The notes under the pieces are model-generated. The model was not told the DNA's origin, made no database searches, and worked only from the letters and a program-made list of their open reading frames with translations. Positions 45,782-59,400 of a stretch of 64,000 nucleotides of DNA are shown piece after piece. The position numbers and the translations under genes were made by a program. Source of the DNA: Tigriopus japonicus (lineage: Eukaryota > Arthropoda > Copepoda > Harpacticoida > Harpacticidae); contig CM021317.1 of the NCBI GenBank assembly GCA_010645155.1, positions 8,497,704 through 8,561,703 on the forward strand, in the 5' to 3' direction. The stretch's first letter is position 1, and each line of letters begins with the position of its first letter.

Positions 45782-46119
45782 TTAATGAACAAAGGTACAG
45801 TATTTCTGGCCGTGTTTCATTCAGCTACTTGGGCTTTCACGCTTTGCCATACAAGTGATCAATGGTGACAAGGGAACTTGATGACCTCGGTTAGTTTGTG
45901 GCAATATTTGGGATGTCCACGATTCCAGATTTTGAAAAAGTATTGTTCAAGAGCTGTATTGATTTCTTATTTCAAAACGACACGCAGATGAGAGGCAATT
46001 TTTTAGAGTTAGACACCAAGATCGATCTAAAGATCATACCAAGGAAAGTTAAAGATTTCCTTGGATCGTACTTTGGCATTTCTCGTCACGGTAATAAAAA
46101 ATCGTATCAAGTTTGCACA

Positions 46120-46510
46120 GAAAGTCCCTAACACTATGGGACTTGTTTCTGGCCGAGGAAACCAAATGGAACAACTTCGATTTACTATGTTTTTCAGAAT
46201 CAGGTCTAGATTAAAAGTTATACACCATAAACCTATAAAAATTAACATACTTTCGAAAATCTAGCCAACGCATTTTTGAAGCTGCCTAAGATAATTATTG
46301 AATTGAAATTGATTGAAAATACAGTGATCAGCTGTTGAGTTATTTAAACTTGATTGGCCCATTTTTGACCTCAAAAAGCGAAAAAAACGCTCCGGGTATA
46401 CGTGTATTATGAAAACTCCGAATCCCAAGAAAATAACATACATTTTTGATCCCATAAAGCAAATTAAAAATTCTTCATTATTGTGCGTTTTGTCATGACA
46501 GGTCAAAATA
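46120..46510 (+). repeat. Dispersed repeat related to 15185-15640
   Basis: Shares ordered blocks with the interior of the hAT-like composite: CAGGTCTAGATTAAAAGTTA, AAAAGCGAAAAAAACGCTCC and TCCGGGTATA. About three quarters of aligned bases match by eye. Ends were not resolved. Confidence 0.6.
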
Positions 46511-46999
46511 TTAAACTATATTATCTAAATTATACTTCAGTACATATTTTTGAAAAAATAATGTCCAATAACCTTCACTACACTAAGTTAGGCATACATT
46601 TGAAAATTTAGAGGAATCTACTGCACAGATGTGCCTTTGGATTTAGTACAGAATTCTTAATTTCTTGGAGGGCTATGTTCAAGTTGGAGCAAACGCGATT
46701 TGCTAAAATCACACAGAATGCCACCAAATTTGTAATGACAACGTACCAATATGTCCTTCTCATGGTTCAAAAGTCTGTATTTATCATTCATAAACAACTG
46801 CTAAACTATCTTATTTTGTTAACCCTCGTCGTTTGTAATTCGTAAGGCAAAAACAAATAGGTGATTTTGCGATGTGATTTTGCGATTAATATTTCCATTT
46901 AGCATTACATGTAAACTTTTTGCGAAGTTTTCCGAAGAGTTTGAACTTTTACGAAGTTGAAGGCCGTCTGATATTCGCTTAAATAATATGTGGGGTATT

Positions 47000-47556
47000 C
47001 AGACTATAGGTAGACTGAACTTGTAACTCGTTCAAAATACATTTTTGATTAGTGTATGAGCTGCATTCAAAGATTTATTTGTTGTAAGGAGATGTTATTA
47101 TACGGTATATGTTTTTTTCGTTAAGCAACCCTGTTTGAACTTATGATTGAATTAGACAAGGTATGTTGAGCGACACCTGCACGTTTTAAAAAATGGTTCC
47201 CAAGAAAGAGAAACACATCAAATTCAATATCTTTGAAAGTAGAGAGGTCGTTCATTATTGATATTTGGTGAACACTTGCGGAGAAAAAATGATAATTTCG
47301 ATGTGAGACGTCTTGGCATCAAAAGGTACAGGATTTTTGTTATGTTGGTCGCACTTGACGCTTATTTTCTATGTATACATACATGGGTCGCCCGTCATAC
47401 CTTTCCCAATTCAATTATTACTTCCAACAAAGTTGTTCAGCAACAACACTCGAAAATAACATCTGCTCATAAGAGATAAATCATCCTTTTAATTTTCACA
47501 ACAATCCAAAAATCTTGAATTTAAACAAGTTACAAGCCCAGTCTACCTGTAGTCTG
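47000..47556. mobile_element. Foldback MITE, second copy
   Basis: Outer ends CAGACTATAGGTAGACTG and, reversed, CAGACTACAGGTAGACTG, then AACTTGTAACTCGTT. The centre carries TTAGACAAGGTATGTTGAGCGAC. It matches 25914-26489 in layout and length. No coding capacity. Confidence 0.7.
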
Positions 47557-47599
47557 GATATCTCTCGCAATTGCTCGTGTAAGTTCACCTTTATTTTTG

Positions 47600-47670
47600 G
47601 CTCTTTCATCAAAACTTCTAACATTAAGATGGTGATCTTTCATCAAAACTTCTAACATTAAGATGGTGAT
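47600..47670 (+). repeat. Short tandem duplication
   Basis: A unit of about 34 bases containing CTTTCATCAAAACTTCTAAC and ATTAAGATGGTGAT occurs twice in direct succession. Confidence 0.7.
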
Positions 47671-47819
47671 TTTTTAAGTTGGGCAAAAATGGTATTCGTT
47701 TCTGACTTCGTTTGCAAAGTTTTTTTGAGTGTGTTTAGGTCAGTGTGCAGCCAGTATGGCTTGCAATGGCTACTTTTTCCTTCATTGGAACTTTGAGAAC
47801 TTGCAATTTTGTCAAACCT

Positions 47820-48185
47820 AACATATAATATCACCTTTCATACAAAAAGTGCGTCATCTTGCCTCCTAAGACCAGAAGCTGCTACCTTGAGATGTCGAAT
47901 TTCTTCAGCAATAGGGTTATTCACTATTGGAATACATTGCCCCTCAACTTGCGTTCTACCCCCTCAACTAATTCTTTTAAGAATGAACTGAAAAATATTG
48001 ACTTTAGCTCCCACCTGATACTATTTTAGCCCAACTTTTTTTTCAATTGTGCGTTTTGTATAGTTCATTTAATGTCTTCTCCCGTCTCTTTTTTTTTCTT
48101 TTTTCTTGTTTTTTCTCTTCACCAATACCCTCTATATATTTTCATAAATATTCTGGGTGGTCAAACAATAAACAATAAATAAATA
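47820..48185 (+). mobile_element. LINE 3' end fragment
   Basis: The plus-strand frame gives Phe-Phe-Ser-Asn-Arg-Val-Ile, Trp-Asn-Thr-Leu-Pro-Leu-Asn and Ser-Phe-Lys-Asn-Glu-Leu. This is the C-terminal signature found at the end of many CR1/Jockey-type LINE ORF2 proteins. A T-rich stretch and then AAACAATAAACAATAAATAA follow, as a 3' tail would. Everything upstream in the LINE is missing, so this is a 5'-truncated copy. Confidence 0.75.
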
Positions 48186-49059
48186 TAATCTTCAAACAAA
48201 AGCGTACATACAATTTTGCAACTTTATTACAATGTCTTACGTGTATTAACTTAAAGCAAACTTCAAGCCAAAATGCGGGGTATTGTAAAGGTTTCAAAAA
48301 AATGACACAAATTTCAAAAATTTCAGTGAAAATCTATGCCAAATAGTGTGTTAACTATGAAATTAATAGATTTTTTGCGCCCTTTAAACGTATCAAATAA
48401 CTGACTTATTTAAATACCATTCATTTTTTCAAGAGAATTCAGAAGTAATAAATTCTTCATTGTGGATAAATGAACGGGAACTGTAATTGGCTCTTTTTTT
48501 CAAGATTTCACACAAATATAGTAAAAAAAAAAAATAGTTTCAGTGTTCATTTGTTCCTTACCTTTGGTCGAAAAAAAATCAACCTTTTGCCCAATTTTTC
48601 ACGAAAGCCTGAATTTTTATTCGCCACGGTCACAATGTAGGTTGCGTGAAAACCTTGAAGACTAACATAGTTGAAGTCAAAGAAACCTCTTACCTTTTTT
48701 CTTTATCTTATAAAAGATTTCTTTGGTTAGAAAACACTGCTAAGGTTCGTATTTATTTGGGTTATTTTGGTTTGATTTGGCAACGATTTCCACTTGAGCT
48801 ACATTAACACCCGTATTTGGTGTCAATCAAAATTATGAATAAATGCAGAAAATTCGGAAAAAGTGAAATAAAATGCATTTTCATGAAATGTGCAGCCCTC
48901 GTAATGATAGTTAAGCAATTAACACTAATTTGGTGAAGGAAAAGTAAGTGTTGAAAACTAGGATCCGCAACTATCCATTTCCCTGATTCCAGAACAAAGA
49001 ATCTCTTTTCGAGAAAAAACAAGTATTTAATGTGATTAATCAGAATGGGAGAAGCAAAG
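48186..49059. other. Spacer with no recognised gene
   Basis: AT-rich and featureless apart from homopolymer runs. The ORF at 48804-49118 (minus) has no known domain. Confidence 0.4.
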
Positions 49060-49475
49060 CCCTGTTCAAGTTGCAAAATGAAGTGCAACTTGCACCAAAA
49101 ATTGCATTTTTTCGGCACCTTTTTGTCTCTATCACTTGGATCCTGCGCAATATGGTCTAATTGTTTATTTTACACGCACTTTATGGGGCCTTTTCAAAGA
49201 ATTAATAGCTTTTTCCGAAGAATTTGTATGAACAAAACTGGGTTCTTAAGGTAGCCAAAGGATAAAAAACTTTAGATGACAAACTCTCGCCCTGAATTGA
49301 GACACATTTTTGGCCAAATTAAACATTTTATGCCAAAAGCTGACATCTTTAAGCCAAAAAGTAGCAACTTGTTAGCCACTTGTCGACTGGAGTGGAACTT
49401 TTGCCAAAAATACTGTACTTTTAGGCCAAAAAACAGCAACTTTATCCGAGCCATCAGCTTATTCGCTTTACTGCC
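49060..49475 (-). repeat. Dispersed repeat, inverted copy of 16080-16520
   Basis: The match is good across roughly 420 bases in reverse complement, including CTTTATCCGAGCCATCAGC and CACTTTATGGGGCCTTTTC. The copy at 16080 lies inside a hAT-like element; this one stands alone. Confidence 0.68.
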
Positions 49476-49673
49476 TTTCCTTGGATTTTGCCGAGTTCGG
49501 CTCATTTGCGGGCTGACACACAGAAATCAAAGTCAGGGTTCAAAGAAAACTTGCGATCCTTCGAGGCTCTCAATTTTAGAAAGGCAAGCATATTCCTGAA
49601 CTATTATTTAAGACGAAATTGTAGCTGCTTTGCCCAACCCAGGATTTAAGGTCAATTGGTTGAGATGGGAATA

Positions 49674-50065
49674 CCGGATGATTCGGAAGAAACGGAACAG
49701 GAAATAATGTCCGTAACTCGGTAATGTTTGATCTCCAAAAAATGGACGAAGCTCAAAAAGATACACCAGATAACAATTCTTAAGATACACCTGGTTTAAT
49801 TCTTTACGTCGCCTTATTTTTTATTTTAGCTTAATTTTGGAAGGGAGGAAAAAGTCGGAGTCACCAACGCTCTTTTTTCAGAAATGTCCCTTCAGGGGAA
49901 AAATCGTCTTTGATTAGATATTTAACCAGGGTGAAATTACCTTTTCTGACTCTTCCAGCCATGTGTTTGGCCAATCATATACCATGAAAGTGAGGTTCAT
50001 GTATGGTTTCAATCACGAGTTATTGACGATATAATTAGGTGTTCCGTTTCTTTTGAAATACCCGG
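49674..50065. mobile_element. MITE family 1, second copy
   Basis: Matches 18327-18718 in reverse complement with similar length (392 bases). Ends CCGGATGATTCGGAAGAAAC and, reversed, CCGGGTATTTCAAAAGAAAC. TA precedes the left end; the right side has TC, so the duplication has decayed. It lies about 350 bases beyond the 3' end of the kinase gene. Confidence 0.72.
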
Positions 50066-50418
50066 TCCAGAAGAGCATGGGTCTGGTGGGGGAGGTTTGA
50101 AGCGAAAGCGCCATTGCGTTTGAAAGTTTGAAAGATAAATCCTAAACTCATTTTTGGTTTTGGCATGGTTTGTAAGATAAATTTGTCATTGAACGCACTT
50201 TGCAACTTTTTCGGGCAATAGGGTTTCAGTACAAAATATTTGCGTGATCCATAAGGAAATAAGACAATCTGAGTGGATGGAAATTTATATTTAGTAAGTG
50301 GGCGGCACAAGTACAATAATAACTGACAGTTTTTAAGTTAATGTGTGTTCAATGAAAAGAACTCTTTGGCGAACACATTTAAGTATTAGTAATATTGAAA
50401 TAATGACATGAAATATTA

Positions 50419-53400
50419 TCAAGATCTTGCATTGCTTTTAATCACATCTTTCGCTTGCAATTGCAACTTGGCGGCGATTTCTTCGCAAAAACCCTTGTCC
50501 TCATAGTCTTGATGAATCATGGAAGCACTTTTTCTGATCGTTGAGGGCCTCTTTTGCAATCTTTGATCGGTACTCATGCACAATTCGAAGCAAGAACAAA
50601 ACAAATCCTTGGACTCGACGATCTTCTCACGAGAATCAAGTCTCAAAGGAAGCATGGCAAATGGATTTAGCAAAACAGAGCCGGGAATTGGAATATAATG
50701 CGGATCTCGGAGTGACATTTCCTTGCCAATTGCCATATACGTATCGTGACTGAGTTGACGTCGAGGATGAATGCGAGCTTTTTCACGGGGTGGAACTTTG
50801 GTTGGAGCAGAATGTCGTTTCTCAGGAGATAATACTGTCGAGGGTGATGAGAGGACTTGGGTCGATGTGGATGGCTTCCGTTGCTCTTTGGGAGAATCCA
50901 AAGGACTCTTTGTGATTTCGCGAAGAGTCGATATAATTTGGTGGAACGAAGGACGACTAGTTGGTTCAATCTAAAACATGAGAAATGAAATTTTTCCTTT
51001 GGAATTATGATTTCGTGAGATTTTTTGGGTTAACATGTATGTTAAGAAGAAATCCCTTTGGTTTAAGGTGCATCTTGAGGATTATGCTTATATTTGATTC
51101 TATGATACTGTTAATGATTTTGATTTTACATTAATATTTTGCAAGAACTACCGTTCTGAAAACGTTAACATGAAATTAAGAAAAAAATGTTAGTAACCCA
51201 CGAAAAAGGAACGTGTTTTTTTCGGAAAATGTTTCCTTTTGAAAATATTTTTTCCTTCCAATTTAAAAGAGCTCTTTAATAAATGGAAGAATGTGTACCT
51301 GAACGCATTGGAAAGCCAATTTGAGGAATTCAGGTGGACAGTCTGTTGGGGTTTTATCACAGAAGGCGATATAGTCCACACCAAAATTTTCAGTTCTTGG
51401 AAGGATGTCCGGATCAGCATCGATCCGGGCAATCATTTCGCACAGTATAATGCCAAAAGAAAATATATCACTCTGAAATCAATTAAAAAGGAACGTCAGT
51501 TATCCATATAAGTGGTAAGGAAAATACTCTTTTGTTTACCTTTTCATCGTAGTATTTTCCTTTGATGCATTCGGGTGACATCCAATAAGGAGAACCGACT
51601 TGACCTAAACCTTCCAATTCGCTTTGCGGTATTTTTGCGGCCAGACCAAAATCTGCCACCACACCAACCGGTTTATCCAGGGTTTTATCACAGGGTAGTC
51701 GTATTAAGATATTCTGAAAGAACAATTGAGTTAATGATGGATAACCATGAATGTATTGGAATTGATTTAAAGATCTACCTTCGATGTGAGATCTCTATGA
51801 AAGTAGCCTTGTTTATGGAGATACGCCATGCCACAAGCAATATCAAGTGCCAAGGACATCCGAATGTCCCATGGGAACTCTTTCTGACAATCCTGGATCC
51901 ACTTATCTAACGATCCGCCGTCTAAGTACTGAAAAGCAATACCGAATTAAGTGCTGAATGGACAGGAAAAGACACTGAATGTGATCGAGTAATATTACCT
52001 CGGTAATGGCGTGCAATTGTCCCTCGTGAACGCAAGCTGCCTCATACCTGAAAAGTCATTGACGAATGTTCTCATGCACATTATCTGGTACCACTTTTTT
52101 AAAGAATGTTTTGTGACAAAAAGACAATAATTCCATAGACAAGACAACAAAGTTGCAATTAGAGGTGGCTGACATTCACCTACACATGTTGCAATGAAAC
52201 CGCCATTTTGGCTCTACTGCACAATCTCCATTTAAAACCATGATGTTGATAATCTCGGTTACAAAAGGGGTGGCAACTTGTTACTTTCGCACTTTCAGGC
52301 CATTTGACCAAAATCTATTTCACGAGCAATCTTTATCAAGAAATACAGTTAACTCGACACAAAAATACTTTTGCCACTGACCGAATTATACGCTCACTAC
52401 ATAACGTCTCTTGTATCTTATGATATAGGATATTAGGAATGTTGTTGTTGCCGACGACAAAATTCTTGACATTTGCACTTTGTTTTAGTTTGTCATTTCT
52501 GGTATCTTCAATCACATATTCGGAGATCAATTTGGAGATCCTTTGTGCTCTCACAAATCAGAATAACAATATTGGGGCGTTGATATTATCATTACATTTT
52601 TTTTAATGTAAAGAGAATCTTTGTGCTTTAGTGTTGAAAAATCGTGCCGCACCAAATTTCTTCAGTCGTTTTAATGGATTTGTTTTGTTTCAATTTCAAA
52701 ACTTACGAAAATGTCGCTTAGTCCTCTTTGATTTGTAGTAAATTGGTTAACATGAATTATTAACAACGACATGGAGCAAGGAGAAAAATAGTGTTTGTGC
52801 AATGATATTGGTAAAATGCTCCGTCTTCAAAAATTGGCGTTTTCTGTCTTGCTAGTTTCCACGTTTTTCAACTGTAACGTAGTGTACTTCAATGTCCCGA
52901 AACAAACATCACGCACTTACTTAAGGATATTTTTGTGATGGAGTTTATTCATGAGCTGAACCTCTTTGAGCATACTCCAGCGATTGGAACGATTCTTATT
53001 CTTTTTTAAAACCAACACTCGTCCACTTCCTTTGTGAGTGACCTGAAACGGGACAATGAATTTTATTAGTGCTAATAAATTTATTGGACACATTGAGCTT
53101 TTGCTTATTGCTTTAAATCAATTGGATCAGAATCAATGAAAAATATAGGATTTCAAGATCCACCTGTTTTTGTGATGAAAGTGTAAACTTAAAAATTTTG
53201 AGCTTGGAAGAAAAAATGGAATCTGACTCGAATACCAGACAAAAAATAAAAGCTAATCCTTTGAACAACATTGACTACACGTTTAGGCAAATTATGCGAT
53301 CAATGAAAGTTAGACATTTAAGTGTGTGCTCAATCTATCAATGATGGTTCAATCTGGCAAAATAAAAATTCACACGGTGGTGCCTTAAATATATCCATGA

Positions 53401-56400
53401 TTCCCCATTTTTTCAAATGATTTGAATTCTTCAAATGGAATGAAAAGAATTTTAAAACTAGCAATAGGAAAAAAAACTTCTTTCAATATATTCACTAGTG
53501 ATAGGAAAAGGCTCCTAACCGAAACCGAAAACTTCTGTCGAATGACGAAAGAGGGTTTAACCGAAACCGAAATCTGCTGACTACAAATTATGTTATTAAG
53601 TAAGTCACCTTAAAATTGTTATTAAAGACGATTCTATTTAAATGAGAGAGCGCAAATTCAAAAATAATTCCCATTCCAAAATTTGGACTAAAAGGTTCAA
53701 CTTTCTCCACTTCTAGCGCATGTCCACTTTTAGTTTCGTTATCCATAACCGAAACCGAAAACCAAATTTCGTCCGGTTGCGCTTTCGGCCAATCACTAAT
53801 TTTCGGAGTGCACTCAACGAACACAGAAGGTGTTCAAACTACATTTCCCAATTACGGTTCAATTTACGCGTTGTTGTACTACCAATTTGACCCAATTATC
53901 AATCTCTTCACAATCATACGAAAAAAGGGCTGGTTCGTTTAGAAACGCAAAAAATGACGCCAGAAACTTTCAGCGAAACGTCATCTTTCACCAGCTCTAA
54001 GGAAAGAAACGTCTCCTCCTTTCAACGCTCAACGCTGGTCAGCCCATAAGTCAGGTTCTTTTTAGCCATTGGCACGTGATGTGGTTCTTCTCAGAGATAT
54101 GAGGGCGGAGGTCGATAAATCAGATGTGCTATATTTACGGGTGTGCCAAATAATCAGCGAGTAGTGTCATTGGGGTCTTTACGCGAATGAGACGTGAGGA
54201 ATGGAGTTCGCCGATTTACCCGAGGAAATTCATCACCATATTTTCCAATTCTTGGGCGACAAAGATTTTGAGAATTTGCAGACGTTGAACAACCCTCAAA
54301 TCAACGAATCCATACAAAATTTATGGATTAAAGCCAGAGTGAGTGGAATTGATTGGTCAGCGAATAAATTCGCCCTAACACTTCATACTATGACTAAAAA
54401 TCCTCAACGTAAACGATTCTACCTTGGTTCCCAATCTGATTCCAACACCGATGTGGATTATGTTCCAACATCAAGAATAGAGAAGAAAGCACTCAAGGTA
54501 AGCGATTAATTTTACCAAGAAAGTTTCAAAGGGACCATTCAGCTTGGTTCTTTTTCAGATTGTGATGCAACACAATTACGCACTCGAGTCGGGTTTAAAC
54601 ATGGACCCTTATCTAACACCACTCGCCGTTGCGATCCAATTTGCTCCCGGTAATGACAATCCTCGCGATCCCATAACATTGACCCGAACCAAAGGCGATC
54701 CCAATGAGATGTTGCTTACTCGAACCCATGAGCATTATATGCTTATTCAAACTCCAAACAAGCTGTATTTTTTGGACTTAAAGGCTCGAGAGCTCCTATG
54801 GCATCGAGGGTACACTTACCACGATTATGATGACCAGACTTTGGATTTTGTCATCAACGACCACGGCATTTTTCTCACCATGAAGAAAAATGGTTATCAT
54901 GGGAAATTCCTCATCATGGCAGAATTTGGTTTTAGTAATGGTAACATCTCTGGAGTTCAAACGACACAGAGCTTGAACTTCATTTTTGATTCGACCAACA
55001 GCGGGATCACTTTGAATACGCGTAAAGGAAGTGTGTCACAGCGGTTCTACGACTGTTTCCAATTGGAAGATGTGCTGAGTATTTGGTTGGACCATGATCG
55101 ACTGTTTGTGTTGGTGAAAGAGGACAAAGTGTATCGAGTGCTCTCTGAATCTCTGTCGGAAGAAAAGCAACAGAAGATGCGATGTGATCTAATTGTTGTC
55201 ACGGATTTCTTGTGAAGACAATCCTCTTGAAATGTGAGTGAGATTCGCGTAGTTAGTCATAGTTGTGAATGTGTTCGTGCAAATCAAAACCAAAAAAATA
55301 TCGATGTTTCTGCTAGTTTCTGTTCTTACGTCCCCTCGAGTCGTAATGTGAATGAACTTTTCTGTGTTGTGCCAAATTCATGATTCCAAGAATTTTCGTT
55401 TGAAAGCCAACTTGAGAAAACCGTCAGATTTAGATCACTTTCGTTTTTTCGAACTGATGGAGAAACGGAATTTTTGCCATTGGCCGTCATTCACCAAGAG
55501 CAGGGCGGCTTTTTTCGTCTGATTTCTTGTATTTTGTCCCCTGGGATGTGACAACATCCCTCTACAAACAGGAAGTTTCAAAAGACGAGAAGCAATCGTT
55601 TTCATTTGGCATACCTTTTGGTCGAACATTCTATTAATCTGAACTAAGGTTTGGAGTCACCGAGTTTTAAAGCCACTTAAAGTATATTTCTTGTCATTTC
55701 CAATTTTAGCGATAAGTGTTAAGTTCAAAGGCCTGATTGTTAAAAAGAGGGTGTACTTTACTATTGCATGTGAGTAATAACAGAAGCAAGAGGTCGTCTA
55801 CAGTCACAATTTTGTTCACAATTTTAAAGAAGAAATGACAACACTAGCTAATTATGCGTTTCATTCATGACTGCGTTGGTTCGTTACACAAGGAAGCTAA
55901 TTTGAGAAGAACATTAATGTTTCGTGTCACTCAACATTTTTCCAATTATAAAAATCCTTGACCCAATTAAGTCTCCATTACCAAAACCAGATAAAAATTC
56001 ATGCAAATATTTCATTCGGTCAGTCGAAAATACGTTATGCATAACGGTCATCTATAAATAGTTTCCTTTATCCTTTAAGAGATTACAAATAATGAAACTG
56101 CTTCCGGGAAAACCAAGTTTGTTAAAGCGATTTGTAGAGCTTGTGACGAAGGTAGAAAACAAATTTATCGCGAATAATTTAAACAAATTTATCCATCGTA
56201 ATAAACAGTGTAAGACAGTAAAGCATCGTTTCCTTCGACCATTTTGCTTTCATAGGCTTTTTTTGCTCGTTTTGATAGGGGACGTCTCAACGAGTGGACG
56301 GGTAAGAGAGAGTCCAAAGGCAAAAATTAGGATTTATGATGACATAAATTTTTGTCAAATGGATGCCATGCTTAACATGAGTATTCTGACGAGTGAAGCT

Positions 56401-59400
56401 CCATCTGACGAAGATTGTGATTCTGGCGAGTAAAGCTCCATTTTGTCGTTCTGGAAATTAACTTGTGTAAAATGTAACCGGCGTGATTATGCGAATTTAT
56501 GAAGATGGTCTCCTGAATTAATTGATTTCTCTCACGAAAATCGAAACACTAATTTTCAGAAGTTTTTTCTTGTGTTTTAATCTATAAATAGACAAGGTAG
56601 AAGAATAAGGGAATAAAGGTTTCAATGTCGTTCATTGCTAAATTCTATGTCAATGAAATTCTATTGGCAACCGATTGAAATAGAAATGGAGTCAATGAAT
56701 TTCAATGTTTTATTATTCAAATCGATTTTTTTATGTTCAACAAGGAAGAATAGGAAACTAAGCATCTGTAACAAATACTCTCTCGGCCAATTGCTTGCTT
56801 CATCATGTTCTTATTTCGTCAAACTGCTCAAATGAGGTTTGATTTTGGTGGAGCTACAAAAGAATCCACTGAAAAATACCGATCAATCATGGAGGAAGTT
56901 CAGAAATAAAGTGAACAAGATATTTTGATTCTTTTCCTCTAAACTATCTCAAAGTGAACAAACAACTTTACCAGATGCTTCATACAAACAATGGCAAGCA
57001 CAAAAAGAGCCATGTCAAGGCATGTAATTCAGGCAATCACACCTGTGTCTTGTTTTTAAAATTCAATTGAATCAGAAAAAGCTCCAGCCCAAAACTCCAA
57101 CCTACTGATGGCCATTGTTCAATTCAAGTGAGGATCAAGAGCCTTCACTCCTACTGAAGTGTTGAAGATTTGACATGAAATAATGTCGAGTAATGCTCGA
57201 AATATGTCTATTCCAAAACAATGAGGAGTCTGACCATGTTTCCCTGTTGTTTTTTACGCGTCCAGTATGCAATTAGGCAAATTTTTCATAATGAATAGAG
57301 CAGGGGTCGGCAATCAGTGGGCCTGGGCCCAAATAAAGTCCATGAGCCTTTTTTAGTACCGTACTTGTGGCCCCAAAGCTCTTTGATAGTTGATTTGTGG
57401 GCCCCTGAACCTGCCAACATCTGTTTAGTGGGTCCCTGACAACATGTAAACAAATTTGTGGGCCTTGACCCAAAAGCGGTTGCCGACTCCTGGAATAGAG
57501 GATTCAAGACACGGAACACTGCAAATCAGGGAGCGTGAAATACTTGAATGCTCTTTGTACTAAAACAAAATCCACAATACTTAAGTCACGACGATGAGCT
57601 TGATCAATAGTTGGTTCGCCTTTAAATGAGAACGCATATGAATGAATGAGAGTCAATTTGGATGATGTGCACCAAAGAGCACGTTGACTCTACTTTTGTC
57701 GTGTTCGACTTGATAAGAAGGTGCATTCAAGTGAGGTGAATCATGGTTTTGATGAATGAAGCCTGCTCTGAAGAGACCCTGAATGAAAAACATGTCACCC
57801 TTGTCACATTTGTCCGGTGTCAGAGCCCGAAATATTTCAGCTGCCAAGATAGATTGACCATTCATCATTGAGGCAACTACTACTTGAGCCATCTACTATT
57901 TGACAAACATAGCAAAAGGGCTTTACAAATAATACAACGTTGTTCAATTCGTTATCTGTTAACACCATGTTTGAGAAGAGGATAACTCTCTTATTTCTCA
58001 AGAATTTGAATATGAGTACGAAACTGTTTCACATCGGCAAATTTTGGACATTGACATGGAATTATTCAGATAACAAAATATAGTTAATAAATATTATTTT
58101 ACTTTCAACTTTTTGGTGAAGTTTTTAAATTTCATTCTTAACATGAATCTTAAATTATGCAGGTATTTAAAGAAGATACGTATAACGGACCATGATTATA
58201 CTGTTGTAAAAATAACCCGGACAACAAGGCACTGCTATCTATTTGACGATTCATTCAATGAGATAAAAAATTCTCGCCGTAAAAAGATATTTACTTTTAA
58301 TATAATTTTGTCAACATAATCCCATATATTCAATTCTATTATTCTTTAAATTACCATCAACTATTTCGATTCTTATTACTACTATTTCGTAACCATCTAT
58401 ATGTGTACGTATAAGAGGAAAATATCATTAGTTTTCAACTGGAAACGAGGTTTTTTATATTTTCAATGCTAAGTTAAAGTATGAACCATTTGGTGACCAG
58501 CTTTGCAAATTTGCGTCCAACCACGTCAATGTTGGCAAACCGGTCGATTCAAATGTGTCAGTTGGATGGTTCCAGAAAGATCTGGTACAAAACCTATCCG
58601 TGATAACTTTTTTGAGTCTTTCTATCCCTGTCACAAAACATGGATAAAGCTTGAATTTCTAGACTCGTGGAATGTTACCTCAAATCAAGGCCGAGTCTCC
58701 TCCACTTTAGATTGAGTTTCAGTCCGACCCTAAATACAGGATCCCATCCGAGAAACTGGATTCCTCTGAAGGATCACTGATAAATATTTATTATCGGAGG
58801 GGAAGAGATCTACCTAAAAAATATCCACTAAAATTCTACTCAGGTGATCCTTTAATTAATGAGTAGCACCTAGACTTAATGTCAAATTCCTTTGCAGGAT
58901 CACTTTGATTTTAATGTGTCTTCCCATTATGGAATGGACTTTAAGGTATAAATCATCTCGAGTTTATTTTACCTCATTCTAAGTCGTAAAATTGACCAAG
59001 CCTTATTTGAAACAGCTTTGTCTGAAAAAACTTTGTATTAGACAATACACGTTCAGATATTTTGCTAAAACCTGAAAAATGTCCAAAGAGTAGATTTAAG
59101 GAAAAGATGAAACGACTGATATCCTTAATGGATGTTTGATTTTTTGCCAAATTCATTCGAACCTCTGATCACAATAGGGTTAATGGATGAAAGCCAGAAC
59201 AACTAAGTTCCTACATTCATCTCTGTGTATTAGTAAATGAGCCTCGCCCACATTTGTCACTTACCCTGAAGACTTCACAAAAGAATCCCTCGCCGATTTT
59301 GTCTCGATGGAAATCCTCGAGATTGTACAAAGAAGACACCGCACTTTTCAGAGCTTGACAAGAAGACACTTCTCTCGTCGGAGTTTTGTTCTTGCCATTC

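Noticed and set aside
49045..49599. ORFs of 69 and 107 residues
   Set aside because: They lie within a dispersed repeat that is also present at 16080-16520 and 38265-38755 without keeping the frames.
56092..56433. 113-residue ORF within the kinase intron
   Set aside because: No domain, no splice or promoter support and no second copy; listed only as a possibility within the intron entry.
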